Positions 29,723 through 39,723 of a stretch of 60,491 bases of DNA are shown piece by piece. The notes under the pieces were generated by a model. It made no database searches and had not been told where the DNA came from. It saw nothing but the letters and a program-made list of their open reading frames with translations. The translations under genes and the position numbers were made by a program. The stretch covers positions 1 to 60,491 of the forward strand of contig JALERO010000054.1 in assembly GCA_022764265.1 (NCBI GenBank), read 5' to 3'. Source of the stretch: Eubacterium sp. Its GTDB lineage: Bacteria; Bacillota; Clostridia; Lachnospirales; Lachnospiraceae. How positions within the stretch are numbered: the stretch's first letter is position 1; the number at the start of each line of letters is the position of its first letter.

Positions 29723-29788
29723 ATCATGTAACAGTTGTATTTTTCGGGGAAGTAAGATAAAATGTTAACTGGAAAAGGAGTAAAATTT

Positions 29789-30445
29789 ATGGGTAAAATA
29801 ATACGAAGAACGTTAATTGTCTTCCTTCTGGTTGCATTGGCGGCGGGCTACTTTCAGTGGAATGCTTACGGGCAGAAAACAGAGCTGAGAGAAGAAGCAC
29901 TCCTGTATTTTAAAGAGGAAGATTATTCAAAAACGATAAAATATCTTCAGCAGGCGCTCGATAAAAAGTCATTATTTTCAGAGAAGATAGACCACGATAT
30001 GAAGTGTTACATGGCAGAAAGCTACTATCAGCTGGGACTGTATGAGGAAGCGGAAGAAATATACGATCAGCTGCTGAAATCATCCCAGAAAGAAAAAAAA
30101 TACTATCTTCTGAAGGGACGATGCTTTCAGGCAGAAGAAAAATATGATGAGGCTGTCAAGACATTTGAAGCCGGGTATGAGAAAACGCAGGAGAGTGAGT
30201 TTTTAAAACGAATCTGTGATCTGTACATGGAGCAGGGCGAATATGATCAGGCTCTGGTTTATGCAGAAAAGGGAATTCAGGCCGGTGGCGAAAGTAAAAA
30301 AGAGCTCATGTATCAGAAAGTAATCATATACGAGAAATCACAGGATTATCAGGCTGCCTATGATGCGGTCAGCGAATATTGTGAACTTTTCCCGGAAGAT
30401 AAAAATGCGGAAAAAGAAATGGTTTTTTTATCCACAAGAATTTAA
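29789..30445 (+). CDS. TPR-repeat membrane-anchored protein
   Basis: N-terminal TM + tandem TPRs (ALLYFKEEDYSKTIKYLQQAL...); start 29789 after AAAAGGAG. Confidence 0.85.
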   Translation: MGKIIRRTLIVFLLVALAAGYFQWNAYGQKTELREEALLYFKEEDYSKTIKYLQQALDKKSLFSEKIDHDMKCYMAESYYQLGLYEEAEEIYDQLLKSSQKEKKYYLLKGRCFQAEEKYDEAVKTFEAGYEKTQESEFLKRICDLYMEQGEYDQALVYAEKGIQAGGESKKELMYQKVIIYEKSQDYQAAYDAVSEYCELFPEDKNAEKEMVFLSTRI

Positions 30446-30464
30446 GTCAGAAGGACTCCATTAG

Positions 30465-30587
30465 TTGACAGTATATGCGAAAAATGATAAAATTGACTCA
30501 ATACTAAGATAACTTGGGGCAATATTATATATAGCAGAAAAAGGCTTCAGAACATTCTATTATGTTTTGCATAGCAGTTCTTTTTTT
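30465..30587 (+). ncRNA. Candidate short transcript: promoter + intrinsic terminator, no ORF
   Basis: TTGACA(30465-30470)-17 bp-TAAAAT(30488-30493); terminator AGAAC..GTTCT + TTTTTTT ending ~30587. Confidence 0.45.
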
Positions 30588-30770
30588 GTTTATAATGTAT
30601 GTTATGGTTATTCCCCGCGAATCCTCTTTGAGATTCACGATTTTAATCAGCATACAATTTCTGCGGTACCGCAATATAATACTAATCGAATGCATCTACC
30701 AGCAGTGAGTAAACCAGTTATTTTTAGTCTGAGATATTAAACTATTTTTTCAAGAAAAGGAGAAACAATT

Positions 30771-31034
30771 ATGGTATCACAAAAAGTTACAATCAAAAAC
30801 CCACAGGGACTTCACATGAGACCGGCAGGCGTATTTGCAAAAGGTGTTGCTAAGTTTGAAAGTGATGTTAATATCAACTACAATGGCAAATCCACTAACG
30901 GCAAAAGCTTATTAAACATCATCGGTGCATGCATTAAATGTGGTGCTGAAGTTGAAATTGAATGTAATGGACCAGATGAAGAAGAAGCTTTAAAGACAGC
31001 AATTGAAATGATCGAATCCGGTTTAGGAGAATAG
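30771..31034 (+). CDS. ptsH: Phosphocarrier protein HPr family
   Basis: NPQGLHMRPAGVFAK (active-site His15 motif); followed by enzyme I. Confidence 0.93.
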   Translation: MVSQKVTIKNPQGLHMRPAGVFAKGVAKFESDVNINYNGKSTNGKSLLNIIGACIKCGAEVEIECNGPDEEEALKTAIEMIESGLGE

Positions 31035-31060
31035 GAACAACTTAAAATAGAGGTGGAAAT

Positions 31061-32767
31061 ATGTATACTGGTATTGGTGCATCTGCGGGGATTGGTATTG
31101 GTTCCGTTGTTGTTGTAAAAGAGCCTTCTCTGGCCTACAATAACGTGGCAATCAGTGATGTGGCTGCCGAAAAGGCACGCTTTAATGAAGCATTGGAAAA
31201 ATGTATTGCAAAGACACAGGCTATGGCAGAGGACATGAAGACCCGCGTTGGGGAAAAAGAAGCAGAGATTTTGGAAGGGCATGTTCTGCTTTTGATGGAC
31301 CCGGAAATGTCGAGTCAGATTGAGTCCAACATCGAGAATGAAAAGATGTGTGCAGAGGCTGCGGTAGAGCAGACCTGCGACTTGTTTGCACAGATGTTCT
31401 CCTCTCTTGAGGACGAAATGTTCCAGCAGAGAGCAACAGATGTCTGTGATATCAAGACAAGATTATTAAAGATTCTTCTTGATGTGGAAGATGTGGATCT
31501 CGCAAGTGTTCCGGAAGGAACTGTTCTTGTGGCAGAGGATCTTACACCTTCCATGACAGCAGGAATTAATCCTGCCAATGTTGCAGGTGTCCTAACTGAA
31601 ATCGGAGGCAAAACCTCCCACTCAGCTATCCTTGCAAGAGCGTTGGAGATTCCGGCAGTTCTCAGTATCGAGGGTATTGTAAGCAAAGTTGAAAATGGAC
31701 AGAAAGTTGTTCTGGATGGAACATCAGGACATGTTTTCCTTTCTCCGGATGAAGCCACTCTGGCAGAATATACAGAGAAAAGAGAAAAATATCTGGAAGA
31801 AAAAGCAGCACTTGCAGCATTTATCGGCAAAGAAAGCAGCACAGCAGACGGTCGTGTAGTTGAGTTATGTGCAAACATCGGAAAACCGGAAGATGCGCTG
31901 AAAGTTGTTGAGTGTGACGGTGAAGGTGTTGGTTTATTCCGTACAGAATTCCTGTTCATGGATCGTCCTCAGGTTCCTACAGAGGATGAGCAGTTTGAAG
32001 CTTATAAGAAAGTAGCGGAAACACTGGAAGGCAAACCGGTTATCATCCGTACATTAGATATTGGTGGAGATAAGGAGATTCCATATCTCGGCCTTGGAAA
32101 AGAGGAAAACCCATTCCTTGGATTCCGTGCAATCCGTCTCTGCCTGCAGAGAGAAGATTTATATCGTCCACAGTTAAGAGCGCTGCTTCGTGCAAGTGCT
32201 TTCGGCGATATTAAGATCATGGTACCTATGGTTACCTGTGTGGACGAGTTCCGTGCAGTGAAGACAATGCTGAAAGAAATCATGGCTGAACTGGATGAGA
32301 AATCCATTCCTTACAACAAAGATATCAAGGTTGGTATCATGGTAGAAACACCGGCAGCCAGCCTGATGGCTGATGTATTTGCCAAGGAAGCCGACTTCTT
32401 CAGTATTGGTACAAACGATCTTACACAGTATACGATGGCTGTTGACCGTGGTAATCCGGATGTGGCATATCTGTATTCTACGTATAATCCTGCTGTTCTT
32501 CGCTCCATTGAGAGAGTAATCAAAGCTGGAAAAGAAGGCGGAGCAATGGTTGGTATGTGTGGAGAAGCAGCAGCAGATCCATTACTGACTCCATTACTGT
32601 TATCCTTCGGATTAGACGAATTCAGTGTGAGTGCAACTTCCATTCTGGCAACCAGAAAGACCATTTCCCTCTGGACCATGGAAGAGGCAAACGCAGTTGC
32701 TGAGAAGGCAATGTCAATGGCAACAGAAGCTGAAATTCAGGAATACCTGAAATCAGTTGCAAAATAA
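31061..32767 (+). CDS. ptsI: PTS enzyme I (phosphoenolpyruvate-protein phosphotransferase)
   Basis: GGKTSHSAILARALEIPAV; FRTEFLFMDR; GIMVETPAA; MCGEAAADP. Confidence 0.97.
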   Translation: MYTGIGASAGIGIGSVVVVKEPSLAYNNVAISDVAAEKARFNEALEKCIAKTQAMAEDMKTRVGEKEAEILEGHVLLLMDPEMSSQIESNIENEKMCAEAAVEQTCDLFAQMFSSLEDEMFQQRATDVCDIKTRLLKILLDVEDVDLASVPEGTVLVAEDLTPSMTAGINPANVAGVLTEIGGKTSHSAILARALEIPAVLSIEGIVSKVENGQKVVLDGTSGHVFLSPDEATLAEYTEKREKYLEEKAALAAFIGKESSTADGRVVELCANIGKPEDALKVVECDGEGVGLFRTEFLFMDRPQVPTEDEQFEAYKKVAETLEGKPVIIRTLDIGGDKEIPYLGLGKEENPFLGFRAIRLCLQREDLYRPQLRALLRASAFGDIKIMVPMVTCVDEFRAVKTMLKEIMAELDEKSIPYNKDIKVGIMVETPAASLMADVFAKEADFFSIGTNDLTQYTMAVDRGNPDVAYLYSTYNPAVLRSIERVIKAGKEGGAMVGMCGEAAADPLLTPLLLSFGLDEFSVSATSILATRKTISLWTMEEANAVAEKAMSMATEAEIQEYLKSVAK

Positions 32768-32828
32768 TAGTGTTATATCATGTGGTGGTCAGACAATTTA
32801 CTGGATAGCCATAATGAATAGACGTAGG

Positions 32829-32860
32829 AGAAAAGGGTGTTGGAAAACACCCTTTTCTTG
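32829..32860 (+). terminator. Terminator of ptsHI
   Basis: Perfect 13-bp stem AGAAAAGGGTGTT-GGAA-AACACCCTTTTCT. Confidence 0.85.
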
Positions 32861-32887
32861 ATTGAGAAAATAATGGAAGGCAGAAAG

Positions 32888-34945
32888 ATGAGCGGACATT
32901 TCAATGAAGAACAGAAAAAAGCAATCACACATAGAGAAGGTCCCGCAATGGTACTGGCAGGACCGGGCTCAGGAAAGACTCTTGTCATTACTTATCGGGT
33001 GAAGTGGCTCATTGAGTACGCGGGAATTCGTCCGGATAATATTTTGGTTATCACATTTACAAGGGCAGCTGCACAGGAGATGAAAAAAAGATTTCAGCAA
33101 TTTCAGGGGCTGGAGAATGCACCGGTTATGTTCGGCACATTCCATTCTGTGTTTTTCATGATTCTCCGATATGCTTATCGATACACCGGACAAAATATCA
33201 TTCGTGAAGAAGACAGAAGACGATTTATCAAAGAAATTGTGGAAGAACTGGAGCTGGAGATTGAGGATGAGACAGAATTCATTACCGGTATTCTCAATGA
33301 GATCGGTTTTGTAAAAGGAGAGATGATTTCTCTTTCCATGTATCACAGCAGCAATTGTGCTGATGAACTGTTTGTAAAAATATATCAGGGGTACGAAGAA
33401 CGACTTCGAAGAAATCAGATGCTGGATTTTGATGATATGCTGGTATTCTGCTATGAGCTTTTAAAGGAGAGGCCGGATATACTTGCCATGTGGCAAAAAA
33501 AGTTTCAATATATTTTGGTAGATGAATTTCAGGATATTAACCGGATTCAATATGAGATCGTGAAGATGCTGGCAGGAGATGCCGGCAATTTATTTATTGT
33601 TGGTGATGATGATCAGTCAATCTATCGTTTTCGGGGTGCGAAGCCGGAGATTATGCTTGGATTTCAGAAGGATTATCCACAGGCAGAGAAAATCATTCTG
33701 GGTATAAATTATCGCTGCAGCAAAGAAATTGTGGACAGTGCAGAGAGATTGATCGGGCATAATAAGAAAAGATATGAGAAACATATGCAGGCGGCCAGGG
33801 GAGAGAAAGTTCCCTTGGTATACCGTCAATTTGATAATGTGGGAGAGGAATGTAAGGATATTATCGAAGGAATTCGATTCTATCAGAAAAAAGGAATTCC
33901 GCTGGAGCAGATGGCGGTAATTTTTCGGACGAACTCTCAGCCGAGACTTCTGGTGGGACGGTTAATGGAATATAATATCCCGTTTCAGATGCGAGACACG
34001 ATTCCCAATATTTTCGAACACTGGATTGCCAGAAATATTATTACTTATCTGAAACTTGCCGGCGGTGCCAGAGATCGTTCTCTGTTTTTGCAGGTGATGA
34101 ATCGGCCGAAGCGGTATATTTCAAGAAAAATGATTGCGGATTCTGCCACGATCAGCTTTCAGGATTTAAAACAGCAGACCTTTGGGAAAAAGTGGCTTTA
34201 TGAAAAAATAGACAAAATGGAAATGGATTTATATTTGCTGAAAAAAATGGAGCCTTATGCGGCAATTCAGTACATACGCCATGGGATTGGATATGACGAC
34301 TATATTGCAGAGTATGCGCAATTTCGGCGAATGAATCCCGATGATCTGGAAGAGATTCTGGATCAGATTCAGGAGAGTGCGAAAGAGTATCATTCCACAG
34401 AGGAATGGTTTGATTATATAGAGGCTTACGGACAGGAATTGAGAGAGCAGATGGAAGCCGGACGAAAGGTGGAAAAAGATGGGGTGACACTCACTACCAT
34501 GCACAGTTCAAAGGGGCTGGAATATGATGTGGTTTTTGTGATGGACATAAATGAAGGAATAACCCCTCATAAGAAGGCAGTGAAGGATGCGGACCTGGAG
34601 GAAGAAAGAAGGCTTATGTATGTAGCACTGACAAGGGCGAGGACCTATCTTTTTCTCTATTCTGTCAAAGAACTGTACCAAAAGGAAGCGAAAGTATCCA
34701 GATATATCAGTGAAATCCGGTATGACCCTCAGGTCTACCGGGAAGGACAGCGGGTTTCCCATAAAAAATTTGGCGCTGGTACTATTAAGGCAGTAGAAAA
34801 AGACAAAATATCGATTCAGTTTGATAAAAGCAAACGGATGAAGACATTTTCCCTGTCCTTTATGCTGGAACAGAATCTTTTAAAAGTGATTCCAATCCAG
34901 AAATCAGAAAATAATTCCACAAATGACATATCTATGATAGAATAA
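32888..34945 (+). CDS. UvrD/PcrA/Rep-family ATP-dependent helicase
   Basis: LAGPGSGKTLVITYRVKWL; ILVDEFQDINRIQY; GDDDQSIYRFRGA; MHSSKGLEYDVVFV; start 32888 (32837 lies inside the terminator). Confidence 0.95.
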   Translation: MSGHFNEEQKKAITHREGPAMVLAGPGSGKTLVITYRVKWLIEYAGIRPDNILVITFTRAAAQEMKKRFQQFQGLENAPVMFGTFHSVFFMILRYAYRYTGQNIIREEDRRRFIKEIVEELELEIEDETEFITGILNEIGFVKGEMISLSMYHSSNCADELFVKIYQGYEERLRRNQMLDFDDMLVFCYELLKERPDILAMWQKKFQYILVDEFQDINRIQYEIVKMLAGDAGNLFIVGDDDQSIYRFRGAKPEIMLGFQKDYPQAEKIILGINYRCSKEIVDSAERLIGHNKKRYEKHMQAARGEKVPLVYRQFDNVGEECKDIIEGIRFYQKKGIPLEQMAVIFRTNSQPRLLVGRLMEYNIPFQMRDTIPNIFEHWIARNIITYLKLAGGARDRSLFLQVMNRPKRYISRKMIADSATISFQDLKQQTFGKKWLYEKIDKMEMDLYLLKKMEPYAAIQYIRHGIGYDDYIAEYAQFRRMNPDDLEEILDQIQESAKEYHSTEEWFDYIEAYGQELREQMEAGRKVEKDGVTLTTMHSSKGLEYDVVFVMDINEGITPHKKAVKDADLEEERRLMYVALTRARTYLFLYSVKELYQKEAKVSRYISEIRYDPQVYREGQRVSHKKFGAGTIKAVEKDKISIQFDKSKRMKTFSLSFMLEQNLLKVIPIQKSENNSTNDISMIE

Positions 34946-35012
34946 GCTGTGTTTGCATTTTAAAGAGAAGCAGGCAACACTATGCCTGTGATACTTACAG
35001 GAGGTTAGATTT

Positions 35013-35831
35013 ATGATATTAGAAATGTTGAAAGTCATTTTGCTCGGTATCGTAGAGGGAATCACAGAATGGCTGCCTATCAGTTCAACCGGGCATATGA
35101 TTCTGGTCGATGAATTTATTAAGCTGAATGTTTCAGAAGCTTTTATGGAAATGTTCCTTGTTGTGATTCAGCTGGGAGCAATTCTGGCTGTGTGTGTGCT
35201 CTATTTTCATAAGCTGAATCCGTTCAGTCCGAAAAAGACAACAGTACAGAAGAAAGAGACCCTTCAATTATGGGGAAAGGTTATTGTCGGATGCGTGCCG
35301 GCAGCAATTATCGGTATATTATTTGATGATACGATAGATGCGTTATTTTATAATCCGCAGACCGTTTCCTTTACTTTGATTCTTTACGGTATTTTATTTA
35401 TTGTCGTGGAGAATTATAATAAAAACAGAAAGCCGTCCACCAACACACTGGCAGATCTGACCTATAAAACAGCAATTTTTATCGGATGTTTTCAGATTCT
35501 CGCATTGATTCCGGGTACCTCCCGTTCCGGAGCAACGATTCTTGGAGCAATGATTCTTGGTACCTCCCGTTTTGTGGCAGCGGAATATTCTTTCTTTTTA
35601 TCCATTCCGGTCATGTTCGGGGCAAGTCTTTTGAAGATGTTGAAATATGGTTTCAGTTTTACCGGCAATGAAATGCTGTATCTCATTGTGGGAATGGTGG
35701 TCGCTTTCGCAGTATCCATCCTGGCAATTAAGTTTCTACTGGGATATATTAAGAAAAATGACTTTAAAGCCTTTGGTGTATATCGAATTGTTCTCGGTGT
35801 GATTGTTGCCGCTTACTTTTTATTGCGGTAA
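35013..35831 (+). CDS. uppP: Undecaprenyl-diphosphate phosphatase
   Basis: [32 protein letters not shown]. Confidence 0.97.
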   Translation: MILEMLKVILLGIVEGITEWLPISSTGHMILVDEFIKLNVSEAFMEMFLVVIQLGAILAVCVLYFHKLNPFSPKKTTVQKKETLQLWGKVIVGCVPAAIIGILFDDTIDALFYNPQTVSFTLILYGILFIVVENYNKNRKPSTNTLADLTYKTAIFIGCFQILALIPGTSRSGATILGAMILGTSRFVAAEYSFFLSIPVMFGASLLKMLKYGFSFTGNEMLYLIVGMVVAFAVSILAIKFLLGYIKKNDFKAFGVYRIVLGVIVAAYFLLR

Positions 35832-35852
35832 AGAGAGAATGGGGATAGATTA

Positions 35853-36416
35853 ATGAAGCGATTAACCATTACGCAGTGGTGTCAGAAACGAATCAGAGAG
35901 ATGGTGGAATCTCCGGAATTCTGTATTGATGCCACGGCGGGAACCGGAAGAGACACGGTATTCTTGTGCTCTCTGCTAAGGCATGGTGGCAGAGTTCTTG
36001 CCATGGATGTGCAGGAGCAGGCCCTTGAACAGACCAGAGAGCGTCTGAAAAAAGTATCCTGTGAGGAACAGGTACAGCTGGTTTTGGATGGGCATCAACA
36101 TATGGACAGATATTGTGACGAAGAATCGGCTGATCTGATCATGTTTAATCTCGGTTATCTTCCGGGAGGAGATCACAATATGGCAACCACTGCCGATACG
36201 ACTCTGGAAGCCCTTGATAAGAGTCTCAGGATTCTGAAAGAAGGTGGACTCGTTTCTCTGATGATCTACAGTGGAGGAGACACCGGTTTTGAGGAAAAAA
36301 ATGCAGTGATGGCATGGCTCAAAGAACTGGATTCTCATCGATATACCGTTCTGGTGGAAGATTTCTATAATAAGCCAAATCATCCGCCACTGCCGGTCTT
36401 TATCTGGAAACGATAG
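35853..36416 (+). CDS. Class I SAM-dependent methyltransferase (rRNA methyltransferase, YtqB-like)
   Basis: IDATAGTGRDTVFLCSLL; MFNLGYLPGGDH. Confidence 0.9.
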   Translation: MKRLTITQWCQKRIREMVESPEFCIDATAGTGRDTVFLCSLLRHGGRVLAMDVQEQALEQTRERLKKVSCEEQVQLVLDGHQHMDRYCDEESADLIMFNLGYLPGGDHNMATTADTTLEALDKSLRILKEGGLVSLMIYSGGDTGFEEKNAVMAWLKELDSHRYTVLVEDFYNKPNHPPLPVFIWKR

Positions 36417-36487
36417 ATTCATAATTAAAAGATATAATATATTCATATTCATTGAAACACAGTGAAAAAGGAGGTAAAGAGGGATTT

Positions 36488-37255
36488 ATGAGCATTATAA
36501 AAGAAACCGCAACCGTTGTCAGTCAGAAAGAGATTGGAACCGGAATTTTTGATATGGTGCTTCTTTTCCCAAAGGGAGCAAAAGAGGCAAAACCGGGACA
36601 ATTTCTCGCCATGTATGTCAATGACCAGACGAAACTTTTACCGAGGCCAATCAGTATCTGCGGTATAGACGCTGCTGCCGGTACTCTCCGGGTTGTCTAT
36701 CGGATTGCCGGAGAGGGAACCAGACAATTTTCCGAGATGAAGGCCGGGGATACTCTTGAGGTCATGGGTCCTCTTGGCAACGGTTTTGATATGAAAGACG
36801 AAAAGGCGATTATTGTCGGAGGTGGTATCGGAATTCCGCCTATGCTTGAGCTGGCAAAACAGCTGGAGTGTGAGAAGACGGTTGTCCTGGGATATCGGGA
36901 TGAATTATTCTTAAAAGAAGAATTCGAACAAGTGGCTGATGTGAAGGTGGCGACAGAAGATGGAAGCTGCGGAACCCAGGGAACCGTTATCGATGCTATT
37001 AAAGCCTGCAATGTGGAAGGTGCCGTAATTTATGCCTGCGGTCCGATGCCGATGTTAAAAGCACTGGCAGAATACGCACAAGAACATCAGATGGAAGCCC
37101 AGATTTCACTGGAAGAAAGAATGGCCTGTGGAATCGGAGCATGCCTTGGCTGTATCTGTAAATCAAAAGAAAAAGACCATCATACCAACGTAAATAATAA
37201 GCGGATTTGTAAAGATGGTCCGGTATTTGACGCAAAGGAGGTTGTATTTCAATGA
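36488..37255 (+). CDS. pyrK: Dihydroorotate dehydrogenase electron transfer subunit
   Basis: PRPISICGID; GGGIGIPPMLELAK; CGIGACLGC Fe-S motif; overlaps pyrD by 4 bp. Confidence 0.95.
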   Translation: MSIIKETATVVSQKEIGTGIFDMVLLFPKGAKEAKPGQFLAMYVNDQTKLLPRPISICGIDAAAGTLRVVYRIAGEGTRQFSEMKAGDTLEVMGPLGNGFDMKDEKAIIVGGGIGIPPMLELAKQLECEKTVVLGYRDELFLKEEFEQVADVKVATEDGSCGTQGTVIDAIKACNVEGAVIYACGPMPMLKALAEYAQEHQMEAQISLEERMACGIGACLGCICKSKEKDHHTNVNNKRICKDGPVFDAKEVVFQ

Positions 37256-38151
37256 ATTTAGAAGTGAAAGTCGCAGGAGTAACTTTTAAGAATCCCGTTA
37301 CCACAGCTTCCGGAACCTTCGGATCCGGTGCGGAATTTGAAGAATTTGTTGATCTCTCCGCCCTTGGTGCAGTAACTACGAAGGGTGTTGCCAATGTGCC
37401 GTGGGAGGGCAATCCTACTCCGCGTATTGCTGAAACCTACGGTGGTATGCTCAATGCGGTGGGATTGCAGAACCCGGGAATCGAGCTGTTCTGTAAAAGA
37501 GATATTCCACATTTGAAGGAAAAAGGGGCATCCATTATTGTAAATGTATGTGGTCGTTCTATGGAAGATTACGTCGATGTGGTAGAACGCCTTCAGGATG
37601 AACCTGTAGACTTGCTGGAAATCAATGTCTCCTGCCCAAATGTGAAAGCCGGAGGCATTGCCTTTGGACAGAATCCGGATGCACTTTATGAGATTACCAA
37701 AGCGGTCAAAGCAAAGGCAAAACAGCCTATCATCATGAAACTTAGTCCGAATGTGACGGACATTACGGAGATGGCAAGAGCAGCAGAAGCCGGTGGAAGC
37801 GATGCCCTCTCTCTGATTAATACCATTACCGGAATGAAAATTGATATTCATAGAAGGAAGTTTGTCCTGGCCAATCAGACCGGAGGTTTATCCGGTCCAG
37901 CCATTAAGCCGGTGGCAGTGCGGATGATCTATCAGGTGCATAAAGCCTGCAAACTCCCAATCATCGGAATGGGTGGTGTTATGACCGGAGAGGATGCCAT
38001 TGAGCTGATGATGGCAGGTGCCACCATGGTATCTGTGGGAACTGCCAATTTCCACAATCCGAGAGCCACCATGGATGTTTTACAGGGAATCCGTGACTAT
38101 ATGGAACGCTATCAGATTCAGGATATCAACGAGATCATTGGTTGCATGTAA
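37252..38151 (+). CDS. pyrD: Dihydroorotate dehydrogenase (class 1B)
   Basis: TASGTFGSG; NVSCPNVKAGG; GLSGPAIKPVAVRMIYQV; GMGGVMTGEDA. Confidence 0.97.
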   Translation: MNLEVKVAGVTFKNPVTTASGTFGSGAEFEEFVDLSALGAVTTKGVANVPWEGNPTPRIAETYGGMLNAVGLQNPGIELFCKRDIPHLKEKGASIIVNVCGRSMEDYVDVVERLQDEPVDLLEINVSCPNVKAGGIAFGQNPDALYEITKAVKAKAKQPIIMKLSPNVTDITEMARAAEAGGSDALSLINTITGMKIDIHRRKFVLANQTGGLSGPAIKPVAVRMIYQVHKACKLPIIGMGGVMTGEDAIELMMAGATMVSVGTANFHNPRATMDVLQGIRDYMERYQIQDINEIIGCM

Positions 38152-38206
38152 ACCTTTGTCAAAGATTGAAAATCCAAAAAAGATATGATACACTAAATTC
38201 AAATAT

Positions 38207-38269
38207 GGGGTCGTAACTGGTGAACTTATCAGACCTCTGTTACCTTTTATGTTCACCGGTTCTGATCCC
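38207..38269. repeat. REP/MITE-like palindromic element, copy 1
   Basis: GGGGTCGTAACTGGTGAAC (19) - 25-nt loop - GTTCACCGGTTCTGATCCC (19); same architecture as 44512-44574. Confidence 0.75.
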
Positions 38270-38302
38270 ATCTACAAAAATATATAAGGAGATTTAAGAA
38301 CG

Positions 38303-38977
38303 ATGGAACAATACAAAAAAGAGTTTATTGAATTTATGATTGATTGCAATGTATTGAAATTTGGTGATTTTGTTACCAAGAGTGGAAGAAAGACACCGTT
38401 CTTTGTCAATACAGGTTTCTATCGCACCGGTTCTCAGCTGAAACGTCTTGGTGAATATTATGCTCAGGCAATCAGTGATAAGTTCGGGTTTGATTTCGAT
38501 GTGCTGTTTGGACCTGCTTATAAAGGAATTCCGCTCAGCGTGGCTGCAACCATCGCGATTTCAGATAAATTCGGAAAGGATATCCGGTACTGCAGCAACC
38601 GAAAAGAAGTAAAGGATCACGGAGATAAAGGTATCCTTTTGGGAAGTCCGATTCAGGATGGGGACAAGATTGTTATCATTGAGGATGTGACTACCGCCGG
38701 AACTTCTATTCAGGAGACGCTTCCGATCGTGAAAGCTCAGGGCGATGTGGAAGTGCTGGGACTTGTCGTTTCCGTTGACCGTATGGAACGGGGACAGGGC
38801 GAGAAGAGCGCACTGGAAGAGATCAGTGAGAAATACGGCATGGAGACTACTGCCATCGTAACCATGGCAGAAGTGGTGGAACATCTGTATAATAAACCAT
38901 ATAAAGGACAAATTATCATCAACGATGAGCTTAAGGCAGCCATCGATGCTTATTATGAGAAATATGGAGTAAAATAA
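38303..38977 (+). CDS. pyrE: Orotate phosphoribosyltransferase
   Basis: GRKTPFFVNTG; FGPAYKGIPL; IIEDVTTAGTSIQETLPI. Confidence 0.97.
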   Translation: MEQYKKEFIEFMIDCNVLKFGDFVTKSGRKTPFFVNTGFYRTGSQLKRLGEYYAQAISDKFGFDFDVLFGPAYKGIPLSVAATIAISDKFGKDIRYCSNRKEVKDHGDKGILLGSPIQDGDKIVIIEDVTTAGTSIQETLPIVKAQGDVEVLGLVVSVDRMERGQGEKSALEEISEKYGMETTAIVTMAEVVEHLYNKPYKGQIIINDELKAAIDAYYEKYGVK

Positions 38978-39003
38978 TCGACATAAAGGAGGATCTGTTA
39001 TTC

Positions 39004-39156
39004 ATGAATGAAAAAATTTTTAAAACATTAAGCCAGATTGGAGTATCCGGGATTGTTGTCGGTGTGTTATGTATCGTTTCAGGAATCAGCCTGGGGGTTC
39101 TCTCCATTATCAATGGGGCTCGTGCATTGCATGAAAAAAAGAATATTATGATCTGA
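39004..39156 (+). CDS. 50-aa single-pass membrane microprotein
   Basis: Not in ORF track. AAAGGAGGA RBS, ATG at 39004: MNEKIFKTLSQIGVSGIVVGVLCIVSGISLGVLSIINGARALHEKKNIMI*. Confidence 0.7.
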   Translation: MNEKIFKTLSQIGVSGIVVGVLCIVSGISLGVLSIINGARALHEKKNIMI

Positions 39157-39223
39157 TATTATGTAGCAGGAATCGGTTTATGCCGATTCCTGCATTTGAA
39201 ATATTGGAAGGAACATCAGAACA

Positions 39224-39718
39224 TTGAAAAAGAAGACCAGAAAAGAAATTGGCTTGTTAAGCCTGTTTTTGTTGATAATATATGTCGGAATCGTCGTATA
39301 TTTTGTGTTATTCAGCGACCGTCTTGGGCGTGTGGACGGTTATAGTACGTATCGGTATAATCTGGTACCGTTTGAAGAAATACGCCGGTTTATTCAGTAT
39401 AGGGATTATGTTACCACAGGTGCATTTATATTGAATCTGATTGGAAATCTTCTGGTATTTTTTCCTGTTGGTTTTCTGGTTCCTATATGGAAAACAAATA
39501 AAAAAGGGTGCCTCTGGATCATACTCTATTCGTTTCTGTTCAGCCTTTGTATAGAAAGTCTGCAGCTGGTAACGAAGGTGGGCGTCTTTGATGTGGATGA
39601 TTTGCTGCTCAATACTCTTGGTGGTGTCTTCGGGTGGATTTGTTATAAAATACTGTTGACAGTTTTTCACTGGATGATGGAGAAAAAAGTAAAAAAGGCA
39701 AATCAGAAAGAAGGGTAA
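39224..39718 (+). CDS. VanZ family protein
   Basis: TTG start; YNLVPFEEIRRFI...NLIGNLLVFFPVGFLVPI..SLCIESLQLVTKVGVFDVDDLLLNTLGGVFGWICYK. Confidence 0.9.
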   Translation: MKKKTRKEIGLLSLFLLIIYVGIVVYFVLFSDRLGRVDGYSTYRYNLVPFEEIRRFIQYRDYVTTGAFILNLIGNLLVFFPVGFLVPIWKTNKKGCLWIILYSFLFSLCIESLQLVTKVGVFDVDDLLLNTLGGVFGWICYKILLTVFHWMMEKKVKKANQKEG

Positions 39719-39723
39719 AAAGA

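Noticed and set aside
32837-32887. Upstream start for the UvrD-like helicase
   Set aside because: The ATG/TTG region is inside the perfect ptsHI terminator hairpin; 32888 has a better RBS.
38207-38275. Interpretation of the palindromes as rho-independent terminators or a PyrR attenuator
   Set aside because: No U-tract after either copy and no PyrR-type anti-antiterminator motif recognised; the second copy precedes a purine gene.
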